From positions 3,560,001-3,624,000 of the forward strand of contig CALNXK010000007.1 in NCBI GenBank assembly GCA_942486035.1: DNA of 64,000 bases, given 5' to 3'. Below are positions 55,845 to 64,000 of this stretch, piece by piece. Under the pieces are notes generated by a model. It saw only the letters and a program-made list of their open reading frames with translations, did no database searches and had not been told where the DNA came from. The position numbers were made by a program, and so were the translations under genes. Every line of letters starts with the position of its first letter. Within the stretch, counting starts at the first letter, position 1. Origin of the DNA: Porites lobata (lineage: Eukaryota; Cnidaria; Anthozoa; Scleractinia; Poritidae).

Positions 55845-55877
<33 letters not shown>

Positions 55878-56092
55878 TTATTCAAATGCAAATTAGCAGT
55901 GATATAAACCCCAGGAGGCGGCGTGATAACCAGTTCTTCTTGGAGAGCGAGGTCCTCAAAAGAACTAAGGGTGGGAACATCAAAAAAGGAAAAAGAGACA
56001 GGGTTGGGAAGCATTTTCCCATAATGCTCCACATATCTTAGGAAAACTTCAATTACACTTCAAGGTAAGTACCTCTCGTCTAATTTTCATTT
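55748..56092. repeat. 75-bp inverted repeat with splice-donor-like sequence in both arms
   Basis: 55748-55822 and 56018-56092 are inverted copies with two or three mismatches. Each arm contains cttcaaggtaagtacctc, a strong 5' splice-site consensus (AAG|GTAAGT), pointing outward. It lies 140 bp downstream of the tyrosine-recombinase gene and could be the end of that DIRS-like element. Confidence 0.75.
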
Positions 56093-56233
56093 CCATTTCT
56101 ATACGCTCCGCATTATGGGATAATCATGGGATTTTAAAGAACTGCGGCCTAAAAACACTAAACAATTCCATATACAGCAAAATAAGGCATTTATTAGGAT
56201 AAACGCCTACACCTACTCTTAGACCAGAACATC

Positions 56234-56894
56234 TCAAAAATAATGTCTGCGAAAAACATGCTCACTAGACCAAATTGCCATCTTAAGGATATCTGCAACT
56301 GGGGTGCCTGTGACGTACGCATGAGATGTGGCAGCCCCTCTTACACTGTGTGCCTTAAATTTCGAAGTGTAATTCCTTGCGGACTGTAACACTGACATGA
56401 TCCACCTTGCCATTGTCCTAGGGGACACTGGGGTTGTATGGCCTAATGAAGGACAAAAACAATTTAGAAACAAAATGTCCACTACGAAACCTAAGCGTTT
56501 CAGAGCGAGAAATATACTCCTTTAATGCGGCAAGCGGGCAAATTGAAGCACAACCTGAAGACGAAAATGTGATCTCAATAGACTTCCCTGGCCTGGAAGT
56601 CTTTAACCGATCAGTCACAACAAAGCTAATTGGATCTTGAGATTCCTTTCTTAAATTTAGATCTAAAGCAGATAATGCCTGCTGTCTCTGTGCAGAGGCT
56701 AATGCAAACAGCATGACAGTCTTAAGAGTTAACGACTTTAAACTTAGCTCACGTAGACAGTTCGGGAGTATGCCAGTTTTGGAAGAAGCGATGACGTCAT
56801 GATTCCATTGTTCTGCTAAAAACACGCAAAAATAGGAAAAAATAATCGCAAGAAACAAGGGAGCTTTTTCAAAGCCTGTTCCAGGTCTCCTCAT
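56234..56894 (-). pseudogene. DIRS-like tyrosine recombinase, one frameshift
   Basis: The minus-strand frame 56894-56418 contains LSLKSLTLKTVMLFALASAQ followed by RQQALSALDL, holding the first catalytic Arg. A one-base shift near 56420-56440 moves to the frame ending at 56234, with SPRTMARWIMSVLQSAR, then FKAHSVRGAATSHAYVTG (the HxxR box) and WSSEHVFRRHYF with the Tyr nucleophile. In DIRS elements this enzyme integrates the circular DNA copy without target duplication. All four core residues (R, H, R, Y) are visible. Only the shift, if real, inactivates the gene. RT and RNase H of this element are not beside it. Confidence 0.75.
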
Positions 56895-57823
56895 TCAATA
56901 TTCGGGACTTCCGAGCTAGCAGTACCGATGAAGAAGCCTTCTCCTTGCTTTTTGAATGTCAAGGGAAGTTTCCTGCCACATTTCGGTAGTTAAAAGCGAC
57001 AGTTTTCAAATGACCTTCGACTTCGCCGCCGCCATCTTGACTGGTATCTCATGTAAGTACATGACTTTATGTTTAGTTTTCCGTATCTTGCCGAATTTTT
57101 ACGAAATCAAGACTAATTTTCCTCAAAACTACAACGTGTAAAGTGTGTTCAGGCAAAGTTTCATCGATGGCAACAACCTAGTAAAAATGGCAACCACACA
57201 TTGAAAATTGCCAACGGACAGGAAGGGTTACTGACATTGATGGTTATGCCTTAGTCTGTCTATGTAGTTTTAGTTACATTCGATCAGGTCTGTTTTTGGT
57301 CGTGTTCACCGTCGACTCTCAGCTAGAAATCACTTTGTGTGTGGAATGAGTTTTAAATCAGTGTGAGTAGGTTCTTATATTGATTTCTTTTGTTTTGATC
57401 AGGATTTCCGTCAAAAATGTTGACAAACATCTGGAGATATTACAAACATGTTGTCGCGTTTGTGCCAAAAAGCTGGGAAAAGGAACCTTGAAGACAAAAT
57501 GCTAAATATCTTCAGAACGACATAGTTGTGCTCTGAGGGCAAAATATTGCTTTAGGTTCGCCTTATGTTCCACTGTAATGCAAAATTTAATGTCCAAATT
57601 CAACCCTACCTCAATAAAATTAAACATGTTTTTTTTGTTTCTTTGTAGTGTGGTCACAGGCTTACCTACCACAAAAGCCCCTCCTTTGACCCTTTCAAAA
57701 ATGGGTAAGAGGGAAACAGGTTGGAGGGGGGGCTTATATACCTTGTGAGTGGAAGCTCACTTTCAATGACCATTCAACCATAGAAGAGACTGTGGCCCTT
57801 TATTCAAGGGGCTTTAACCCTTT
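56895..57823. other. No gene identified
   Basis: cgccgccgccatcttgactg at 57023-57042 is a YY1-like, CpG-containing site that could mark a transcription start for the minus-strand recombinase. The rest is AT-rich. Confidence 0.35.
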
Positions 57824-57827
57824 AAGC

Positions 57828-58022
57828 CCCAATATCCACATACAAATTCTCCAAACTGATCTTTATACATTTTCTTAAAGAATAAGTTGAGAGAATTTGA
57901 TGAAAGATCAAAGCATTTTCTCGTAGGTGATCAATTTATTAATTCTCATAACCAAATCTCTTGACAATGAATGGATATGGTTAGGAGAAAATTGATGTTG
58001 GACACCATTGGGACTTAAAGGG
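57828..58022. mobile_element. 195-bp TTAA-flanked MITE (piggyBac-like ends)
   Basis: The ends CCCTTTAAGCCCC and GGGACTTAAAGGG lie between TTAA at 57824-57827 and TTAA at 58023-58026. The CCC start and TTAA target fit piggyBac. It is unrelated in sequence to the large element at 8814. Confidence 0.8.
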
Positions 58023-58026
58023 TTAA

Positions 58027-58623
58027 AGGAGATAGATGAGGAAGGAGTCATGGAAGTGGAGGCTTGTGAAGATTTTCTCTACATAATGTTCAATCCCTCG
58101 CGTCAAATATTGTTTATACTTTACTGATGCCAAATACATAATATGTTCAGTCCCTGTGCTGTGCAAAAGGTCAATCTCAAACATGAAAAATGCCACACTC
58201 TCCCCCATCAATCCCTGTGCATGAGCAATAAGCCCACTTTTAATGTCATAATATCGAATATGTGTGTATTTGAATAAATCCTAAATTATTGAGATTCTCT
58301 TGATGAAAAAGCATCTGTGTTAATGCATCATCTTCAACAAATCATCCTCCCTAATAAATAATACATGAGAGACATCTCACAAGATAACTATTGAAAATCG
58401 ATGTCAGCTGCTACTGTCTTCATTATATCAATTAAGTTTTGGTTTTTGATTTTCATGTCCAAGAAGGTGTTAAAAAAACAAGATTTTGAGATAAAAGAGT
58501 GTGTATAATATGCAAGCCAGCGAGCCATGGCAGCGAGTCATGCAGGTTAGAATCAAAAACAGTAATACGGAAAGAATTAACTGTCCGGACCTAAAATAAA
58601 ATGTTTATTTACAAAAAACAAAA
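58027..58623. other. No gene seen
   Basis: AT-rich spacer between a MITE and the LTR. It is the presumed target flank of the LTR element. Confidence 0.3.
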
Positions 58624-58928
58624 TGTAACAATAAATAACTTTTATTGTATCTTTACTCTGGTGTGTGAGCTTTGTTTTCTTGAAAGTGCTGGTCATGTTA
58701 CACAGGATATTGACACTGCTTGAGAGTATCCCACGTGTATTTTGCTCATAAATTTCCTTAACTTTTACAACTCTCGAGTTCGTAACGCCGATTACTTTTC
58801 TAGCTTTTTTCGGACATGGTTTTTCTCTTACGTCATCAAAACGTCATATATGGTTTCCAGTCCTTAGGCGCACGGACGCCTGGCACTAAATACAAATGCT
58901 TTTAACAATGAAATTTCTATGCCTAACA
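58624..58928 (-). repeat. 3' LTR of a Ty3-type element
   Basis: On the minus strand it begins TGTTAGGC at 58928, directly after a purine tract AGGGAGGAG (58937-58929), and ends TTGTTACA at 58624. The TG...CA ends, a catatatg TATA-like site (near 58849) and a caataaa signal near the end fit an LTR of about 305 bp. The partner LTR is outside the window, so the limits are inferred. Confidence 0.65.
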
Positions 58929-59247
58929 CTCCTCCCTAACTTAAAAAAAGAAATGTCATCCGTGACATTTAGCATGTAATACCGAATAGTCCCTTTTACA
59001 ACAGTAGTTTGCGGTTTTGGATTTCTTGCTTGTTAAATCCTGGAGTGGGGTGATCAGGCCCAGCTCCTTACAAACCACTTAATTTACGTCTCAGCTTGTC
59101 TGTCCATACTAATGTTCACGATTCTGTAATACGACGACTATTTCAAGATAGCGTTTACAGCATCCACACAACGAATGTTTAAATACACCAAGGAAATCTC
59201 TTTTTTTTTTTACAAGGTAATCGACAAAAAAAAACAAAAGTCACTGT

Positions 59248-59667
59248 TTATCTGTACTGAAACAACTGATAAGGCGCTCCCCATTGTGGCAACTGCGGTC
59301 CTGCTAGATAGGGCATCATATAAGGCAACATCACGCTCGGGTTCCAGGGCATCATAGGTGGTACCGGTGGAGGAATATAACTCAAGACTGGTGGCAGCGT
59401 ACTGTACTGGTCCGCTGGAAGTTTGGGAATGTAAGGCTCTGGTGATGTCTGCATTCCACACTGCTGTGTCCCTCCGGATGGGTTAACATTGATAGGCCGC
59501 ACATAAGTTGGCGCCCCAGGACTGTCATAAGTGAGTCGTTTAGGTGGCTGCCTCACACGTTGGGGTCGACCTGGGTTGTTGGTATCCTCGCAATTGTCCA
59601 CCTCCTCACTGACTACTTGAGGTTCTTCATTCAACTGTGCCTCATCAGTGTGTGGGAGTGTCAGCAA
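59248..59667 (-). pseudogene. Ty3-type element, C-terminal Pro-rich tail
   Basis: A 139-codon frame overlapping the end of the integrase frame by 23 bp in another phase. It begins near EAQLNEEPQVVSEEV, has a basic block RPQRVRQPPKRLTY, and ends in a Pro/Met-rich stretch. The basic RPxRxRxPPxRL pattern is common in the C-termini of Ty3 integrases of animals, so this is most likely the end of the same polyprotein displaced by a frameshift near 59650-59665. It could also be a separate small frame made by frameshifting. Confidence 0.55.
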
Positions 59668-61495
59668 TGTTAGCTACCGTGCGCATTTCACTTGACACCT
59701 CACCTGAATGCACATGTGTGAAGTCTGGTTCTTCACCCACCGTTTCCTCGCTTGTAGACTGTACTTGCATCTGCATTTGGTCATTTTCTGGTGAATGGTT
59801 ACAGTATGAGATGGCTGGAAGATCATCATCGCTGTCACTTTCGTGGTTGTCATCTTCACGTCTTAATGGCTGGATTTCATAGCAATGGTAGGGTGTTGGT
59901 GGTCTTGTCCTCTTTATAGGAGGGGGGTCTTCCCATGGTTTCCCTGGCAGATAATCACAAGGAAGTAAGAGGTTTCGATGTAAGGTACGGCTTGGTCCTT
60001 GACTTGATTCTGGTCTCACATCATACACTGGGCTTCCCTCACCCTTTCTCGCAACGACTACATGAATCTTATCTTCCCAAAAGGAACGGAGTTTTCCGGG
60101 TCCACCACGAGGAGTAAGGTTGCGCACCAGGACACGGTCTCCCACTTGCAGTGCTGATGATCTCATTCGTTTGTCATAATTTCTTTTCCCTCTCATGGCA
60201 CTCTTCGTAGCAGATTTGGACGCGAGTGAGTAAGCTTCTTGCATCGCAGATTTCCACTTGGTAACATACTCCGCATGTGACTTGGCCCCTGTTTCAGCTT
60301 CGAGATCAAAGATTACATCAATTGGCAGACGAGGACTCCGACCAAACAACAGAAAAAAGGGAGAATAACCTGTTGACTCGTGAATAGTGCAATTGTATGC
60401 ATGAATGAGTTTGTGTACATGGTCCTTCCAGCTAGGTTTGTGAGCTTCAGGGAGGGTTCGCAGCATACTGAGTAGTGTACGGTTCATCCTTTCCACCAAA
60501 CCATTTCCTTGTGGATGATATGGAGGAGTCCGAGAGTGCATTACTCCAGACAGTTCTTCATGCCTCTTGAACAACCGGTTTTCAAACTCGCCTCCCATGT
60601 CATGATGGATCCTCTCAGGGAATCCAAAGCGAGGAATAAAGTCATTGAAGATCTTGTCGGCAGCCGTAATAGCGGTCTTATTCCTCGTCGGGTATGCTTG
60701 AGCAAATTTAGTGAAATGATCTACAACAACTAGTATGTATTCATAGCCCCCTGAACTCCGCTCTAGGTGCACAAAGTCAATAGAAACCAATTGGAAAGGA
60801 GCCGCTGTGATGATAGGCTGTAATGGTTCCCTAGTTGTTAAATTAGGACGTCTCTGTTTCAGACAGCAGCATGTGTGATGGATGACGTTTTCTATGTCTC
60901 TTCTCACGTTTGGCCAATAAAATCTTTCTCGGGCTAGTGCTAGTACTCTCTCAACACCGAGGTGGCCCATTTCTTCATGGAGTTCACGGTAAACAGTGCG
61001 ACGAAATTTCTGTGGAAGAACTACCTGCTGGTTGCGATAAAGTAATCCACTCTTCCTGTTTACATGGAGTTTATACCACTCGTTTAGGAGCTTACGAGTC
61101 AAAGGTGGTTCCTTGTACTTTTCTGCAACCGTCGGTTTGTGGTTTGTCTTGATAAACTTAAGGACACGCCCAATGTGGGGATCTTCTCTCTGTGCTTTCA
61201 CGAAATCTACCACCGTTACTTGATTGCAGGCTGCTTGTGACAAAGAGTCAACCTGATACAGTTCCTCTTCTTCATCGGTCAGGGACGTGAGCCAAGTTGA
61301 GTCTCCATTCGACAATGTCTGAATTGCAGAGATTGAGGCATTCAAGCTTTCACGGGGTACTCTCTCAGTACAACTGTCCATGTAAGTGTTAAAGTCACTG
61401 GGCAATCGGGAAAGGCTATCGGCGTCCACGTTCAACTTGCCTGGTCGATACCGTATTTCGAAGTTGAAGTCAGCAAACTCTCCAACCCATCTCAA
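59645..61495 (-). pseudogene. Ty3-type element, RNase H end and integrase
   Basis: 616 codons. Residues 10-31 (FNFEIRYRPGKLNVDADSLS) are the end of RNase H/connection. 173-211 form the zinc-binding part (HEEMGHLG ... HHTCCC). The catalytic core has Asp240 (SIDFVH), Asp299 (HHDMGGEFEN, where DxGxEF is usual) and Glu335 (NGLVERMNRT). 445-500 is the C-terminal DNA-binding region with RTLHRNLLLPCDYL near the end. In the cycle it inserts the cDNA into the host genome. The frame is separated from the RT frame only by one in-frame TAG at 61513-61511. The core residues look intact. Confidence 0.85.
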
Positions 61496-61510
61496 TCCCG
61501 TGGCATTTAA

Positions 61511-63877
61511 CTAGGCAGACGTTAAAACATAAGTTAACGGGTTGTTGTCCGTATAAACCACAAATTCAGGGGCATAATAGAGATAGTCCCTAAACTGTTC
61601 TGTCACTGCCCATTTTAGAGCTAAGAATTCTAACTTTCCCGAATGCATATGGTAGTTGCGCTCAGATGGGGTGAGAGTCCTAGATGCATACGCGATGACT
61701 CTTGTACAGCCATTCTGTTTCTGGTAGAGAACAGCTCCCAAGCCATCCTGTGATGCATCGGTGTGTACAATAAATGGGGCATTATAATCTGGATATGCCA
61801 ACCGAGGGCGTGACGTTACTTTATCTACTAAGGCATGCAGTGCAGACTGGTGTTGGGGTCCCCAGTCCACTGGTGACGAAGGTGGTAGCTGTCCACTACG
61901 TAGCCTGGTGTTCTGTCTGGTCGAAGAAGCATTCTTCTTCCCCGGCAGGTCATGGTTGAGAAGGTAATAAATGGGCCTTGCTATTTGTGCAAAGTTTTTG
62001 ACACGGCGACGGTACACACCAAGTAGGCCCATGAGTCTTCTTACTTGCCCAACAGTTCGCGGTTGTAAATTCTTCATCGCAGTCACAGCATTTGTTGATT
62101 TGGGATCTATCTGATACCCGTCTTGAGAGATAACTCTCCCCAGGAAGGACACTTCCCGTTTGAACAATGAACACTTTCTAGGCTTGAGCTTTACACCATA
62201 ACTTTTCAACCGGCGAAGAACTTTACGAAGATGTTCAATGTGTTCAGAAAATGTCTCTGAGAATACGATCACATCGTCCAAGTAAGGGATGCACATCTCA
62301 TCACGCAACTCTCCAAGACAGTTCTCCATAAATCTCTGAAAGTTCGCTGGCGCATTCATAAGACCGAAGGGTATCCGCACCCATTCATACAATCCCCAAG
62401 GTGTAACAAAGGCAGTAAGTGGCTGACTTTTCTTTCCAACAAAACCCTGATGATAGGCCTTTCCCTGATCCAAAACACTAAACCAGGACTTGCCCCCTAG
62501 ACTATCTAATACTTCTTGGATCCGAGGAATGGGATGCCGATCAGGCACCGTCTTCTTATTTAATTCTCTGTAGTCTATGCATAACCTCATTGCACCATCT
62601 TTCTTGCGAACACAGACAACACTACTTGAGAATGGCGACTTGGACTTCCGGATAAAGCCTCGGTTGAGTAAGTCCTCGATATAATCTTTCACTTCCGGGT
62701 AGAGTGGACGGGGTATGGAAATGTAATTCTTCTGCACTGGCTGATCGCTAGTCAATCCAATGTCGATCTCTAGTTCGGGAACGCAGCCAACGTCATCATC
62801 ACTCATTGCGAATGCATCTGCTTCTTCAACCAACAACTGCTTCGCCTGCTCCTTTTGTTCTGCCGTCAGTCCGCTCAAATCAACTTCAGGTAACCAAGGC
62901 ACGTTGCTCTCAATTTGCTCGGCAGGTGCGTCTTGTTTACAGGGAGGTCTCTCACATGGAGTTGGTGTCTCCGGATCCTTAAACCTGACTTCAACAGGAG
63001 TCACTGATCGTACAAGCTGAAGGCGCCCCAAAACAACTCTTCCAGGCAGGGTGATGTTGTGGTTAGTGTTGTTGGTCACTGTAACTGATAGAATGGTTGC
63101 ATTGCCCTCCTTCACAGTGGTAAGGGATTCATGTACTGCTAATCCTGAAGGCCAAGTAGCCAGCTCATCAGGCTCAAACAGGACAGGCGTCTTACGGTGG
63201 ATTGGTCCAGTGTTATCACGACACGGTAGGTGAACAGTCTGCCCCGCAGGGAGAATCTGTGGCTTCTTTGAAGATTTAACTTGACAAAGTTCATCAGAAT
63301 TAGAAGTACGGATAAGGCTGATCAATACTTGTGTGTCACCGCTTTTGCTCAGTTTAAAGCTTTTCGACATCCCGTTAAGCAGAACATCATCATTTTCCTC
63401 TTCAGTGTTCCTGACCATTAGTTCTATAACATTAAAACGAATGATAGGTTGGTCAATGTTCTCCCTTGTTATTAAGAATGGAACTCTTACTTCCGTCTCC
63501 TTTTCATTTGCTAATCGTACACTAATCTCTGCCCACCCACAGTAAGGAATATCTGTTCCATTTGCTGCTTGCAAGTTTATGGATCCATCTGTGCCAAGTA
63601 ACTGTTCAATATCCCTTACTTGGACTGCTGGTAGTTGGCTCTTCAGAAAGTCTGCTGAAAAAATTGATACTTGGGCCCCTGTGTCCCATAAAGCTTCTGT
63701 AGGCTTCTCGTCCAGGTAGCACTTCACTGAACACTTCTTTCCCACCAGTTTGGCTATGCGCTCCTGTTGTCTGGGTGAAATGTGGCTAGCATACACACCA
63801 CTATCTTGGGCATCTCCTAATCCCTTTTCTTTGAAAGATCCTCTCTCAGAGAGTTCCTTGATTGCTTTGCACAACAC
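61511..63877 (-). pseudogene. Ty3-type element, protease, reverse transcriptase and RNase H
   Basis: 788 codons to a TAG at 61513-61511. Residues 64-71 (LWDTGAQV) give the retropepsin DTG at 65-67. The RT runs from about 385 to 560, with the palm Asp at about 470 (FSVLDQGKAYHQ, where LDLxxGYHQ is usual, so this position is changed) and YLDD at 532-535. RNase H has Asp707 (VHTDAS), Glu750 (KLEF) and Asp776 (YTDNN). The frame continues upstream without an ATG into the MYND-type finger. The protein would process and copy element RNA in cytoplasmic particles. The TAG cuts off integrase, so the copy is probably inactive. Confidence 0.85.
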
Positions 63878-63991
63878 TTTGTGTTTTGGCCAATGGGCTT
63901 TCTAAAAAAGAACAGAACAATACCGAACAGACTGGCACCCTGAACACTGTAATAATTGTGTGTGACAATCAAACTTCAGGCAACCACTACA
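63869..63991 (-). pseudogene. MYND-type zinc finger upstream of the retroelement protease
   Basis: In the protease frame the minus strand reads a C-x2-C pair (63991-63980), then QCSGCQSVRYCS, then KAHWPKHKVLC ending at 63869. The spacing C-x2-C-x11-C-x2-C-x5-C, followed by His and a last Cys, is that of MYND fingers, which bind proline-rich peptides. The sixth zinc ligand is Phe here, and the next codon is a TAG (63904-63902). Both are single-base changes from the expected Cys and Gln codons. The finger leads straight into the protease frame with no gap. Whether gag lies further upstream cannot be seen. Confidence 0.65.
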
Positions 63992-64000
63992 CTGGTGGGA

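Larger units (their letters stand above)
58624..64000 (-). mobile_element. Ty3/Gypsy-type LTR retrotransposon, 3' part, runs off the right edge
   Basis: In minus-strand order it holds a MYND-type finger, protease, RT, RNase H, integrase, a Pro-rich tail, a purine tract and the 3' LTR. The order protease-RT-RNase H-integrase defines the Ty3/Gypsy group. gag and the 5' LTR lie beyond base 64000. Stops and one frame change are present, so the copy is probably defective. Confidence 0.85.

Overview
This window looks like nuclear DNA of an animal. It is AT-rich, has no long host coding run, no operons and no bacterial signals, and is packed with eukaryotic transposable elements in all states of decay. 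The mix of families (piggyBac, PIF/Harbinger, Penelope-like, DIRS-like tyrosine recombinase, CR1/L2-like LINE, Ty3-type LTR element, tRNA-headed SINE, many small inverted-repeat elements with 9-bp or TA target duplications) and the flavour of the translated fragments suggest an anthozoan cnidarian, most likely a stony coral. That assignment is from memory of such sequences and was not tested by any search.

Layout. 0-8 kb: a 5' fragment of a HARBI1-like transposase at the left edge, dispersed repeats, a periodic CCAAT/CACGTG block, a chromo-barrel-like open frame next to a 173-bp MITE, and a broken Penelope-like element (5.7-7.9 kb) that keeps its GIY-YIG end. 8.8-23.9 kb: one 15-kb piggyBac element bounded by TTAA, with very long inverted arms and a ruined transposase gene. 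Three other insertions are nested in it: a 9-bp-TSD element in the left arm, a 5.8-kb CATG-flanked element with 570-bp arms inside the transposase gene, and about 2.6 kb in the right arm. 25-33 kb: two larger inverted-repeat elements with 10-bp and 9-bp duplications; the first interrupts a minus-strand open frame that may be a host exon. 33-48 kb: a second Penelope-like pseudogene, several MITEs, a SINE plus fold-back complex, LINE 3' ends, and a lone piggyBac end. 48-57 kb: fragments of a HECT-like gene, an integrase-core gene and DIRS-like genes, around a striking 3.2-kb structure in which two roughly 102-bp satellite arrays face each other. 58.6-64 kb: the 3' LTR, integrase, RNase H, RT and protease of a minus-strand Ty3-type element, with a MYND-type zinc finger just upstream of the protease at the window edge.

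No confident intact host gene is present. The best host-gene candidate is the minus-strand exon at 29.1-25.4 kb, split by a 3-kb element. Small non-autonomous elements beginning TA and ending TA with 9-bp duplications recur across the window, two of them only 45 and 62 bp long. They may be the products of one Mutator-like system whose transposase is not in the window.
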